Notes under the pieces: model-generated
The model's database searches: none
Told to the model about the DNA's origin: nothing
Seen by the model: the letters and a program-made list of their open reading frames with translations, nothing else
Shown: piece by piece, positions 17,001-24,593 of the stretch
Numbering within the stretch: position 1 is the stretch's first letter
Layout: every line of letters starts with the position of its first letter
Translations under genes and position numbers: made by a program
NCBI GenBank assembly: GCA_964558275.1
Contig: CAZLDH010000002.1
Location: 1-47,493, forward strand
Direction of reading: 5' to 3'
Source: FW021-bin31 sp964558275
GTDB lineage: Bacteria > Bacteroidota > Bacteroidia > Chitinophagales > Chitinophagaceae
DNA: 47,493 bases

Positions 17001-17051
17001 TCGTTGCCGATAAGAATATAAGCCTTCAATTGTGAGCTGTACCGGAATCAT
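14013..17051 (-). CDS. sbcC: Nuclease SbcCD, ATPase subunit SbcC
   Basis: A 1012-residue Rad50/SbcC-type SMC ATPase. The N-terminus has Walker A GATGSGKSS within LFGIFGATGSGKSSILEAIS. Long coiled coils flank a zinc hook CPLCG at about residue 500. The C-terminus carries the ABC signature LSGGQAFQVSLSLALALAE and Walker B FFFIDEGFGTQDEES. SbcCD cleaves hairpins and DNA ends, relevant to palindromic DNA in this window. It lies immediately downstream of sbcD on the same strand; the sbcD end is obscured by an assembly gap. Confidence 0.97.
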   Translation of the reverse strand: MIPVQLTIEGLYSYRQRQTIDFSALTDAGLFGIFGATGSGKSSILEAISYALYGDTERLNSRKRTYNMMNLKSNRTYISFDFYNHENERYRVTREFKRNTKQFGQIRSPKTVFYHAVKGEWKPMEHTDAEKIIGLNYHHFKRTIIIPQGQFREFLDLKPKERTQMMRDIFNLHQYDLQYKAAELRKENQSKLDQVEGQLQTFNKVTKEEITEKEKNYSEATKALDSCRKTHNLIEEKFQQLKHLKQDFDFLQKQKAEFEKLEIQRGSILQTEKDIEDYERIYKTFYHPLIELKKNNKAHQRKKEEQEECQKELEKITKQLQQQQNELQKIESYFNQLSQKKTEAEDLRFLAQIAALSYAIEKGKNRKKKGGEMVQSVEETNVELTSKITQLEKEITTLKAQKPASKQLRELADWYSRYDNLKENLHNQKKKVDSKKNDIQSLIEKMKAGQMHPESFEAKIKEETEKLNEQEERLNDKKESLKVREKLSEHAHDLKAGEACPLCGALDHPNIAEAEDVSHELSAINISLKDITGQKAKLQEKRAEFKSKMNLKASLEKDLKQEKEEVSAIEQKVNKQRDGFKWEGFHPENPDAFRAKQEEADQLEKQIEIKEKQLNKDREAEIITRRKVEKYKQELNKIEREEEAKQAQIKTNKSNLTRLKVEDYSDRGAEELAHLSKRIQQENERIEQSHQQLTHQIHQLENKTTAQSTKSDSLNEQIESLEKEIDILRKQIDENIRNEVSVSNINEVRKILSKNPDIAAERKKIEQFKIDYEKTKSSISELEKKLKEISFSQSRYEQQEEKWKDSKQKLQEVNDRVVACKEELIRLKKEWQEKQALQKEHEKQQKRAENLAVMFNLFKGSGFVQYVSSLYLSQLCNQANARFHPMTRNQLSLQINEDNDFEIVDYLNEGKSRSVKTLSGGQAFQVSLSLALALAESVQSQAKAEKKFFFIDEGFGTQDEESINIIFETLLHLNRENKIVGIISHVEALKDRIPQSLLVEKDPEKGSLIYVN

Positions 17052-17108
17052 AATCTGTTTAAATTTTGAGAAGAAGAAAAGGTTCGAAATATTAAGGACT
17101 AAAAAAGA

Positions 17109-18356
17109 TCAAGCTTTTTCATTGAAACACTGTATCTTATTTCCTTGTGCANNNNNNNNNNTTTTTATTTCTTCGAATAGATTCATCATTTCTTTATTGG
17201 CTGTTTGTCCTGTTTTTGATTTGAAATAGTCTTTGAATAAAGAGGTAATATCTTTATTTAAGTTTATTTCTGAATCTTTGTCGGCGGTAGTGCTATCACT
17301 TTTTACCTTGGGGATGAGATGAATAATTCCGTCATGGGCTTGGGATAAGCGTTTTCTTTCATCTGCTTTAAGGAAGTCCTCAGTAGCCAGGGTCAATTCT
17401 ACCAAACTGTCCTTGTTTTCTAACAACCAATCAATCGCCCTATCCACATCATCGAAAGTTTTACGATGTAATTTTTTCCCGGACTGTAAAGGAATTCGTT
17501 CTACTTCCGCTTCCTTTCCCGGTTCCACATCTATGACCGCAACATACTTTTGTTGTCCGGCTTCAGAAAAGGAATAGGATAAGGGAGCGCTGCTATAAAC
17601 CACCGGCTGATGAACTCCTACATCCTGATAGCGATGAAGATGTCCCAGGGCAGCATATTGAATGGCAGGCGGAATGGCATCGGTATATATCACATCTGCA
17701 TTTCCGATATTTAATGGTTTTTCGCCTTCCGGTTCTTCCGGTTTTTGATTGCCGGGTTTTGCCAGGTATAAATGCGTCGTTAGAATGTTTACGCCATTTT
17801 CATCTCCATATTTTTTTGCCAGATTTCCCCATTTATTCTTGAGGCTTTCCTGCAAAGACTGTTGTTTCTCTTCCCCAAAATATTCTTTTAAACGGACTTC
17901 ATTTGCGAAAGCAGTATGTAATATTCTTACTGGATAAGAGAATTGTGGAAGTGCTATCTCTATGAAACCCACTTCCGATTTTTGTACTTTAAATCCATTG
18001 TCTAATTCAAAGAGTGGTACTTCGTCCGTCGGATGTCCGATAAAGATAATTCCATTTTCTCTTGCTAAAACGTCCGCAACATTTACTCGGTCTGGAGAAT
18101 CATGATTTCCGGCGATGGCAATGACCGGCACTTTCCCATTTTGAGAGAGTCGTTTTAAAGTTTTGTATAAAAGTTCAGTAGCTTCATTGGGCGGGTTGAA
18201 GGTGTCGAATAAATCGCCGGCAATGAGGACAAGATCTACTTTTTGCTTTTTAGCTATTGATGTAATTTCTTCTAAAACAGCTTTTTGTTCTTCCAATCGG
18301 CTATAAAAATCAAGTTTTTTCCCTAAATGCCAATCGGCGGTGTGAAGAATACGCAT
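17109..18356 (-). CDS. sbcD: Nuclease SbcCD, nuclease subunit SbcD (C-terminus crosses assembly gap)
   Basis: About 400 residues of a Mre11/SbcD metallophosphoesterase. The motifs are HTADWHLGK, LIAGDLFDTFNPPNEA, IAGNHDSPDRVN and YAALGHLHRYQDV, in the usual order. The frame enters ten Ns at 17152-17161 after MMNLFEEIK. The residues beyond, to the stop at 17109, may not be real because the gap length is arbitrary. SbcD provides the endo- and exonuclease activity and SbcC the ATPase. A TACTTTTA -7-like box lies upstream at 18385-18392 on the minus strand. Confidence 0.94.
   Translation of the reverse strand: MRILHTADWHLGKKLDFYSRLEEQKAVLEEITSIAKKQKVDLVLIAGDLFDTFNPPNEATELLYKTLKRLSQNGKVPVIAIAGNHDSPDRVNVADVLARENGIIFIGHPTDEVPLFELDNGFKVQKSEVGFIEIALPQFSYPVRILHTAFANEVRLKEYFGEEKQQSLQESLKNKWGNLAKKYGDENGVNILTTHLYLAKPGNQKPEEPEGEKPLNIGNADVIYTDAIPPAIQYAALGHLHRYQDVGVHQPVVYSSAPLSYSFSEAGQQKYVAVIDVEPGKEAEVERIPLQSGKKLHRKTFDDVDRAIDWLLENKDSLVELTLATEDFLKADERKRLSQAHDGIIHLIPKVKSDSTTADKDSEINLNKDITSLFKDYFKSKTGQTANKEMMNLFEEIKXXXXAQGNKIQCFNEKA
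17152..17161. other. Assembly gap (10 Ns)
   Basis: Ten Ns interrupt the 3' end of sbcD. The round number suggests a scaffolding placeholder, so true length and sequence between sbcD and sbcC are unknown. Confidence 0.98.
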
Positions 18357-18457
18357 GAGAGTCTATCATTTATAGTGGTTGGTATAAAAGTAGGAGATTA
18401 TTCCTTAAAAGGAAGAATCTTTTGGGAAAAAGAAATCCGGCGCAATGGATAATCACC

Positions 18458-18706
18458 TTAGAACTGGGATTGCGAATAAATGTTTTCAAACTCCTCCCGG
18501 GACATTTTTCTACCGTTATGGCAAATAGGACAGTAGGCAACGTAGTTAGTTTTATAAGGGAAAACCGGCAGGAAAAACAGCGTAAACCAATGCGATACTT
18601 TTTCTAATTTCCAGGCTACCTTATTATTACAGTTTGGGCAATTGATTTGACCGGTGGTGCCATAGCCTTTTCTTTTTTGGTGTCCGAATCCGAAGATGAA
18701 AAACAT
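18458..18706 (-). CDS. Zinc-ribbon small protein
   Basis: An 82-residue protein with two CxxC knuckles, INCPNCNNK and AYCPICHNG, flanking an aromatic segment WFTLFFLPVFPYKTNYVAYC. This is the zinc-ribbon family common in Bacteroidota, of unknown function; the hydrophobic centre could touch the membrane. The N-terminus MFFIFGFGHQKRKGYG is usual for the family. It lies 100 bp upstream of sbcD on the same strand. Confidence 0.8.
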   Translation of the reverse strand: MFFIFGFGHQKRKGYGTTGQINCPNCNNKVAWKLEKVSHWFTLFFLPVFPYKTNYVAYCPICHNGRKMSREEFENIYSQSQF

Positions 18707-18808
18707 AAGTAATGGGTTTGGATTAAAAATGAACCTTTCAGCACAACAAAGTCGTCCGAAGTTTGTTCACCCTGAGCATTGGCGCCTCTAGCGGTATGAA
18801 TATAAAAT

Positions 18809-18880
18809 TTAATGCTTTGATGGTTCTCTTTTAATTAAAAACAAAATGGCAATGATGAGAATAATAATGAGGATACTCAT
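18809..18880 (-). CDS. Possible 23-residue single-pass membrane peptide
   Basis: An ATG-initiated minus-strand frame, MSILIIILIIAILFLIKREP then SKH, has one hydrophobic helix followed by a short basic tail, a common layout for small membrane proteins. No homolog can be named, the frame is short, and it is open upstream for seven more codons. It lies in the 240-bp gap between the zinc-ribbon gene and the broken SMR gene. It may also be the last helix of a lost gene. Confidence 0.25.
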   Translation of the reverse strand: MSILIIILIIAILFLIKREPSKH

Positions 18881-18945
18881 TGCCCAATAGTTTTTGATAA
18901 AGTTTTATAGGAGTTATTTTATAGTTATTTTTACTATCAAAAACA

Positions 18946-19277
18946 ATGAAAGGATATCTTTTTCTAGCTATTGCCATTTTGTTAGAAGTGATAGCGACCT
19001 CCGCATTAAAAGCATCAAATCAGCTTACAAAGCTAGTGCCTAGCCTCATCATGGGCGTAGGATATTTGTCCTCATTTTATTTTTAAGCCTTACATTAAAA
19101 GTCATTCCTATTGGTATATCCTATGCTATTTGGTCCGGCACCGGTATTGTATTAATTGCGTTGGTGGGGTGGTTGTTTTTTAAGCAGCCTCCTGATTTTC
19201 CGGCTATTTTGGGGATGGGGCTTATTATTGCGGGTGTTTTAGTGATTAATCTGTTTTCGGATACTGTAGTCCATTGA
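18946..19277 (+). pseudogene. Small multidrug resistance (SMR/EmrE-like) transporter, frameshifted
   Basis: Frame 1 opens with MKGYLFLAIAILLEVIATSA and reaches TAA at 19084. Frame 3 then continues as LSLTLKVIPIGISYAIWSGT and finishes ILGMGLIIAGVLVINLFSD before TGA at 19275. Joined, they give a normal-length four-helix SMR protein with the conserved Glu of helix 1 (LLEVIATSALK) and the GISYAIWSGTG motif. The break is the loss of one T in a T-tract at 19081-19084 (four Ts where five are needed). SMR proteins export quaternary ammonium compounds by proton exchange. An assembly or polymerase error at the homopolymer is a real alternative. Confidence 0.85.
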
Positions 19278-19351
19278 AGAGGATTTTTCAGAAAGGAAGA
19301 TATTGATTTTAGAAAAATGTTTATCTTTACCATTCATCTAAAAATAATTAT

Positions 19352-20173
19352 ATGAATATAGCAGATTATTTACAAAAGGGGGGTGACCTCATTATGCGGT
19401 ATGCAGGAACGGTTATTTTAGCCATTGTTGTACTCATCGTCGGACTATGGATTATCAAGAGAATTGTGAAAGCCTTAGGGAGATTGATGGAGAAGAAAGA
19501 CGTGGACGCCACCTTGCGTCCATTTTTAAAGGCAATAAGTAGTGCGTTATTAAAGATTATGTTGATTATTGCTGTTGCGAGTATGATTGGCATAAAAATG
19601 ACGAGTTTTATCGCCGTATTGGGAGCTGCCGGTCTGGCAGTGGGTTTGGCTCTTCAGGGGAGTCTTGCCAATTTCGCAGGAGGAGTACTTATTCTTTTGC
19701 TAAAGCCCTTTAAAGTTGGCGATTTCATAGAAGGGGCAGGGCATGCCGGTACTGTTAGAGAAATACACATTTTTTATACATTTGTTACGAAGACTACCGG
19801 ACAGGAAATCATTATCCCCAATGGAAAGCTTGCCAATACCTCTGTCATAAACTATAGCTGGCATGATACGCGAAGAATGGATATGACTTTTCGTATTACC
19901 TATAAAGATAGTATTGATAAGGCAAAGGAAATTCTTGAAGAAATTATTACGGCAGAAGATACCTTATTAAAAGATCCCGCACACAGCGTGTATGTAACCA
20001 GTCTGGATGAAAGTTACGTTACTTTTAATGTTCGTGCCTGGTTTAAGTCCAGTGATTATTGGGATGTATATAATTCTTTATCGGAAAAAGTGAGAAAACG
20101 TTTTGATAAAGAAGGCATTGGTGTTCCTTATCCCGTGGTGGATGTACAAGCACAGGATAATAAAACGAATTAA
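19352..20173 (+). CDS. mscS: MscS-type mechanosensitive channel
   Basis: A 273-residue channel. TM1 is near residues 17-40 (AGTVILAIVVLIVGLWIIKR) and TM2 follows after residue 57. The pore helix is SFIAVLGAAGLAVGLALQGS followed by LANFAGGVLIL, with the Ala/Gly packing pattern of MscS TM3. The beta-domain starts at KPFKVGDFIE, with IIPNGKLANTSVINYS typical. It releases small solutes on hypo-osmotic shock. A TTATCTTTA box lies about 20 bases upstream and a strong terminator follows, so it is probably monocistronic. Confidence 0.95.
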   Translation: MNIADYLQKGGDLIMRYAGTVILAIVVLIVGLWIIKRIVKALGRLMEKKDVDATLRPFLKAISSALLKIMLIIAVASMIGIKMTSFIAVLGAAGLAVGLALQGSLANFAGGVLILLLKPFKVGDFIEGAGHAGTVREIHIFYTFVTKTTGQEIIIPNGKLANTSVINYSWHDTRRMDMTFRITYKDSIDKAKEILEEIITAEDTLLKDPAHSVYVTSLDESYVTFNVRAWFKSSDYWDVYNSLSEKVRKRFDKEGIGVPYPVVDVQAQDNKTN

Positions 20174-20196
20174 TGTTAGAATAGAAAAAAAAAGAA

Positions 20197-20228
20197 AGGC
20201 GCTAGGTTAAAATCCAGCGCCTTTTTTA
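20197..20228 (+). terminator. Terminator after mscS
   Basis: A 7-bp stem AGGCGCT (20197-20203) with AGCGCCT (20216-20222), a 12-base loop and a following run of Ts. The A-run on the left could also serve the minus strand. Confidence 0.85.
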
Positions 20229-20426
20229 AAAGATTCATTTTATTCAGGAAGCATTAATCGTCCCATTCCCAATTAGAGCCTTTGAAAGAGTTTTTCTGTA
20301 AATATCAACACGTAGATGAGGAGAAGGAGAAGAAAAATTTTTTAATAAGGAATACAATAGTGCTGTTTGCTGTTGATGAAGAAAGAAGATTTCTATTTAT
20401 TGTGAAGTTTTTTATCTTAATCTCAG

Positions 20427-20434
20427 TAGCTTTG
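20427..20434 (+). promoter_or_regulatory. -7 box just ahead of uvrC
   Basis: TAGCTTTG matches TAnnTTTG and ends only nine bases before the uvrC ATG, predicting a leader of just a few nucleotides. The -33 side is only T-rich. The 200 bases upstream hold no gene I can support. Confidence 0.45.
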
Positions 20435-20443
20435 TAGGGATTC

Positions 20444-22252
20444 ATGACCAGCATAGAATTTCAACATATTGCCCATACGATACCACATAAACCGGGAGTG
20501 TATAAGTATTTCGATGAAAAAGAAGTCATTATTTATGTAGGCAAGGCAAAAGACCTGAGGAAACGGGTAGGTTCCTATTTTAGTCGGTCGGTAGATCATT
20601 ATAAGACCAAGAAGCTGGTAGAGAAGATCAGACGCATTGAAGTTACGATTGTAGATACGGAGCAGGATGCTTTTTTATTGGAAAATTCCTTAATTAAGCA
20701 ATATCAGCCTCGCTACAATATCAACTTGAAAGATGATAAAACCTATCCTTATATTGTGATAAAGAATGAACCTTTTCCTCGGGTATATCTAACCAGAAGA
20801 GTGATTAAAGATGGATCTGAATATTATGGTCCCTATACGAGTGTGAAAACAGTGCGCGATTTATTGGAGTTTATCCGAACCTATATTCCCCTTCGGACTT
20901 GTAGTTTAAAGCTGACAGACCGAAACATTTACGGACAAAAGTTTAAGGTTTGTCTGGAGTATCATTTAGGAAATTGTATGGGCCCCTGTGAAGGATATCA
21001 AAGTGCGGAAGAATATGAAAAAAATCTGGATCAGGTTCGAAATATTCTGAAGGGACATCTCTCTCCGGTTTTAAAGCTATTGAAAGCAGAAATGGAGGAG
21101 CATGCGGAAAAGTTGGAGTTTGAAAAGGCAGAAATAGTGCGTAAGAAAATAGTGTCCTTTAAGGCATATAGTGCGAAAAGTACGGTAGTGAGTTCCCGAA
21201 TGAGAGATGCAGATGTGTTTTCAATTCTTAAAGATAAACGACGGGCTTACGTCAATTTTTTACAGGTAAGGCACGGAAGTATTATTCAAACCAAAACAAG
21301 TATTTTTGAATGTAAGCTGGATGAAACGGAAGAGGAAGTTTTACCGCAGGCTATCGTTCAGATTCGGGAGAAACTCAAAAGTTTTGCCAAGTTGCTTATT
21401 GTGCCTTTTGAAATATCATTTCCTGACCCGGAGATTAGTTTGCGTGTTCCTAAGGCAGGAGATAAGAAAAAATTACTGGATCTATCTAAGAAGAATACGC
21501 AATATTTCTATGATGAAATGCAAAAGAAAAAGGTGCTGAATTTAGAACAGCGGAAAAAGAAAGACCCTCAGCAGACGCTATTTTCGTTACAGGAGGATTT
21601 GCATTTGCCGGTACTGCCAAAACACATAGAATGTTTTGACAACTCGAACTTTCAGGGAAGCTATCCGGTATCGGCCTGTGTGGTTTTTAAGAATGGCGTA
21701 CCCAGCAAAAAGGATTATCGACATTTTAATGTGAAGACTGTTCAGGGAATTGATGATTTTGCTTCAATGAAAGAAGCAGTATATAGGCGCTATAAGAGAT
21801 TGATGGAGGAAGAGAAGTCTTTACCGCAATTGGTGATTATAGATGGAGGAAAGGGGCAGTTAGGGTCTGCAATGGAAGCCGTTCGGGAATTGGGACTTAC
21901 CGGTAGCATGACTTTAATCGGCTTGGCTAAGAGAGAGGAAGAGCTATTCTTTGCGGGGGATTCAGAAAGTTTAAAGCTTCCTTATTCAGGAGAAAGTATG
22001 AAACTCATTCGCTATATTCGTGATCAGGTACACCGTTTTGGTATCACTTTTCATAGGCGAAAGAGGAGTAAAGGAACAATTAAAAATGAACTGGAGCAAA
22101 TCGACGGAATTGGGAAGAAAACAGCCGAACAATTACTAACACGATTTCGCTCTATAAAGAAGATTAAAAAGCTGACACAGCGTGAATTAACAGGAGAAAT
22201 TGGCAGAAGCAGAGCCGGTGTGGTTTGGCGATATTTTCACGAAGAGACATAG
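20444..22252 (+). CDS. uvrC: Excinuclease UvrABC subunit C
   Basis: A 602-residue UvrC. The GIY-YIG nuclease at residues 13-95 has GVYKYFDEKEVIIYVGKAKD. The Cys cluster CLEYHLGNCMGPCEG follows, then the UvrBC helix pair EEHAEKLEFEKAEIVRKKI. The RNase H-like C-terminal nuclease shows ECFDNSNFQGSYPVSACVVF and LVIIDGGKGQLGSA. The end has helix-hairpin-helix LEQIDGIGKKTAEQLL. It makes both incisions around a lesion in nucleotide excision repair. Length is normal. The ATG follows a -7 box closely. Confidence 0.98.
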   Translation: MTSIEFQHIAHTIPHKPGVYKYFDEKEVIIYVGKAKDLRKRVGSYFSRSVDHYKTKKLVEKIRRIEVTIVDTEQDAFLLENSLIKQYQPRYNINLKDDKTYPYIVIKNEPFPRVYLTRRVIKDGSEYYGPYTSVKTVRDLLEFIRTYIPLRTCSLKLTDRNIYGQKFKVCLEYHLGNCMGPCEGYQSAEEYEKNLDQVRNILKGHLSPVLKLLKAEMEEHAEKLEFEKAEIVRKKIVSFKAYSAKSTVVSSRMRDADVFSILKDKRRAYVNFLQVRHGSIIQTKTSIFECKLDETEEEVLPQAIVQIREKLKSFAKLLIVPFEISFPDPEISLRVPKAGDKKKLLDLSKKNTQYFYDEMQKKKVLNLEQRKKKDPQQTLFSLQEDLHLPVLPKHIECFDNSNFQGSYPVSACVVFKNGVPSKKDYRHFNVKTVQGIDDFASMKEAVYRRYKRLMEEEKSLPQLVIIDGGKGQLGSAMEAVRELGLTGSMTLIGLAKREEELFFAGDSESLKLPYSGESMKLIRYIRDQVHRFGITFHRRKRSKGTIKNELEQIDGIGKKTAEQLLTRFRSIKKIKKLTQRELTGEIGRSRAGVVWRYFHEET

Positions 22253-22285
22253 TGCCTAATTTGTAATCTTTCAACAATCTCATTT

Positions 22286-23518
22286 ATGCAAAATAAACAA
22301 GCTATAGAAATTGGTTTTGGTTCTGTTTGTGTTCATGCAGGACACGTGACAGATGCCAGCCATGCGCATGTTACGCCGATTTATGCTACCTCTTCCTTTG
22401 TCTTTGATTCGGCAGAGCAGGGTGCTGCCCGATTTAGTGGAGAAGAAGAGGGGTATATTTATTCTCGATTTGGCAATCCTTCTTTTGCAGAAGCTGAAAG
22501 AAAGATTGCGGCTTTAGAGACTTTTGGTCTCAGAGATTCAGAGGGTCAGCCATTGAAGGCAAAAGCATTGCTTCATGCTTCCGGAATGGCGGCGTTGACC
22601 ACTTTATTTCTGTCAAATTTAAAATCGGGAGATAAGGTGCTGACCCATCCTTCGCTATATGGAGGGACTTCCGGATTGCTTCAAAATATTCTACCGAATT
22701 TGGGAGTTACCCTTATTGAAGTTGATATGCATCAGTTAGATGAAGTGGAAGCGCTTTTGAAATCTGAAGGTCAAATTAGAATGGTATATATGGAAACCCC
22801 TGCCAATCCGACGCTGAGATGTATTGATCTTCAACGGGTTGTACGACTTGCGCGAGAATATGGGAAACTGACGGCTATAGATAACACCTTTGCAACCCCC
22901 TATTTACAGCGTCCGTTTAAATATGGAGTGGATTATGTTTTTCATTCTACAACAAAATACCTCAATGGACATGGTTCTGCGGTGGGGGGCGTTTTAGTAG
23001 GGAAAGATGTAGTGGAAATGGATAAAAAAATTCGACCTGCTTACAGAACTTTGGGAGGAAATAGCAATCCCTTTGATGCTTATTTATTGACTCAGGGAAT
23101 GAAAACACTTGAGCTGAGGATGCATCGTCACTGCGAAAATGCCATGCAGGTTGCTGCTTTTTTAGAGGAACATTCTGCGGTGGCCATAGTGAATTATCCC
23201 GGTTTGTCTTCTCATCCGGATTATGCCATTGCAAAAAAACAAATGAAGAAACCGGGAGCCATGATGAGTTTTGAACTTAGAGGAGGACTTGAAAAAGGGC
23301 GTTCTTTTATTAATCATTTAAAATTCTGTACTAAAGCAGTATCGTTGGGAACTTGTGATACGCTTCTTTGTCATCCGGCGTCTATGACGCACTCCGGGGT
23401 TCCCAAAGCGCAGCGTATTTCATCAGGAATTACAGATGGTCTTATTCGAATGAGTGTGGGTATAGAGAATGTGGCAGATGTTATTGACGATTTGAATCAA
23501 GCCCTCTTGGGATTATAA
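22286..23518 (+). CDS. Cys/Met metabolism PLP-dependent enzyme
   Basis: A 410-residue enzyme of the cystathionine gamma-synthase/methionine gamma-lyase group. Family hallmarks are PIYATSSFVFDSAEQGAARF, YSRFGNPS, the PLP-ring motif LLHASGMAALTTLFLSNLKS, VYMETPANPTLR, the PLP-Asp region AIDNTFATPYLQRP, the Schiff-base lysine in HSTTKYLNGHG (about residue 222), and MSVGIEN near the end. It could be O-acetyl/succinylhomoserine sulfhydrylase, cystathionine beta/gamma-lyase or methionine gamma-lyase; motif reading does not separate these. It begins 33 bp after uvrC and may be cotranscribed. Confidence 0.92.
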   Translation: MQNKQAIEIGFGSVCVHAGHVTDASHAHVTPIYATSSFVFDSAEQGAARFSGEEEGYIYSRFGNPSFAEAERKIAALETFGLRDSEGQPLKAKALLHASGMAALTTLFLSNLKSGDKVLTHPSLYGGTSGLLQNILPNLGVTLIEVDMHQLDEVEALLKSEGQIRMVYMETPANPTLRCIDLQRVVRLAREYGKLTAIDNTFATPYLQRPFKYGVDYVFHSTTKYLNGHGSAVGGVLVGKDVVEMDKKIRPAYRTLGGNSNPFDAYLLTQGMKTLELRMHRHCENAMQVAAFLEEHSAVAIVNYPGLSSHPDYAIAKKQMKKPGAMMSFELRGGLEKGRSFINHLKFCTKAVSLGTCDTLLCHPASMTHSGVPKAQRISSGITDGLIRMSVGIENVADVIDDLNQALLGL

Positions 23519-23542
23519 AGTTGCCAAAAAAAATTGAAAAAG

Positions 23543-23576
23543 GAGAGGAGGCGCTCAGCCTTCTCTCTAGTTATTT
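23543..23576. terminator. Bidirectional terminator between PLP enzyme and ROK gene
   Basis: A 10-bp stem GAGAGGAGGC (23543-23552) with GCCTTCTCTC (23558-23567), one G-U type mismatch, loop GCTCA. Ts follow on the plus side and the reverse side is A-rich upstream. It touches the stop codon of the convergent ROK gene. Confidence 0.8.
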
Positions 23577-24448
23577 TTTAATAGTAAATGACGGAACATC
23601 TTATCGTAAAAGAGTGCAGCTGCTCCTAATATAATACTGTCGTAAGAAGATAGCGAAGATATTTGTAATTCAAAATGTTCCAATGACTTTTTAAATCGTA
23701 AACGACTCACTTCCTTCCACATTTCATCTTTGAAGAATTTGTAAGCGATACTGACAGAGCCTCCCATAATGATTCTTTCCACATCGTAGGAGTAGAGAAT
23801 GGTTTGTATGGCTCGTCCAATATGGGTTCCCAGTTCTCTGAAAATTTTTAATGCTTTTTCATCCCCCGTTTGTGCCAAGTCGTAGATGGTATAGCCTGAG
23901 GTGTTGTGACAATTTCTGAAGAATTGCCCACTGGCATAATATTCATAATTCTGATCTTTATAGCTCATCATCCCAAATTCTCCTGCGCCACAGTTTCTGC
24001 CGGAATGTAGCTTTCCGTCTATAAGGATTCCGGCACCGAAACCGCTTCCTAAAAGCAATGCTATAAAGGATTCTATGTCCTTGCCTTTTCCGAAATATTT
24101 TTCTCCTAAGGCAAAGCAGTTTGCATTGTTATTAACTAATACCGGGAGGTGATAACGTGCCTCCATATAATTTTTTAAATGAACCTCTTTCCAAGATGGA
24201 ATATTTCGCACATTATAAACGATTCCTTCTTTGGGGTCTATAATCCCGGGGACGCCAATCCCTATTGCATCTACGTCCCCATCTTGCATGAGTTGGTCGG
24301 TAAGTGCAAAAAGTTGATTGAGAACAACATCGGCAGCTTCGTTGGCAGATACTCCCGAAGTAATGACTTTCCCTAATTTATCGTCTTTTACTTTGGCAGC
24401 ACGTAGCCCTGTTCCGCCTACGTCTATCCCTACAATTGTTGAAGCCAT
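23567..24448 (-). CDS. ROK-family kinase (glucokinase-like)
   Basis: A 293-residue ROK protein without an N-terminal winged helix, so a sugar kinase rather than a repressor. The ATP-binding strand is VGIDVGGTGLRAAKVKDDKL. The sugar/ATP motifs are VLVNNNANCFALGEKYFGKG and LLLGSGFGAGILIDGKLHSG, followed by NCGAGEFGMM, equivalent to the ROK GExGH motif with Phe-Gly in place of the usual His. The ROK zinc motif CxCGxxGC is absent. It probably phosphorylates glucose or a related hexose with ATP. Monocistronic; ends in a hairpin shared with its convergent neighbour. Confidence 0.88.
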   Translation of the reverse strand: MASTIVGIDVGGTGLRAAKVKDDKLGKVITSGVSANEAADVVLNQLFALTDQLMQDGDVDAIGIGVPGIIDPKEGIVYNVRNIPSWKEVHLKNYMEARYHLPVLVNNNANCFALGEKYFGKGKDIESFIALLLGSGFGAGILIDGKLHSGRNCGAGEFGMMSYKDQNYEYYASGQFFRNCHNTSGYTIYDLAQTGDEKALKIFRELGTHIGRAIQTILYSYDVERIIMGGSVSIAYKFFKDEMWKEVSRLRFKKSLEHFELQISSLSSYDSIILGAAALFYDKMFRHLLLKNN

Positions 24449-24593
24449 AATAGAAAATATATTGATTTAAATGGAAAATGCTCCTAAATATACAAAAAAA
24501 ATTGCTCCTATTAAATAGAATTAGTGAAAAGGATAAAAAAATTAACGGAAATTTAATCGCCTATCATTTAACTACCATAGTGTCAGCCTGTTT

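Noticed and set aside
20229..20426. Minus-strand frame ending GSNWEWDD in the gap between mscS and uvrC
   Set aside because: The frame is stopped shortly upstream and lacks a start codon. I see no other gene or RNA in this stretch.
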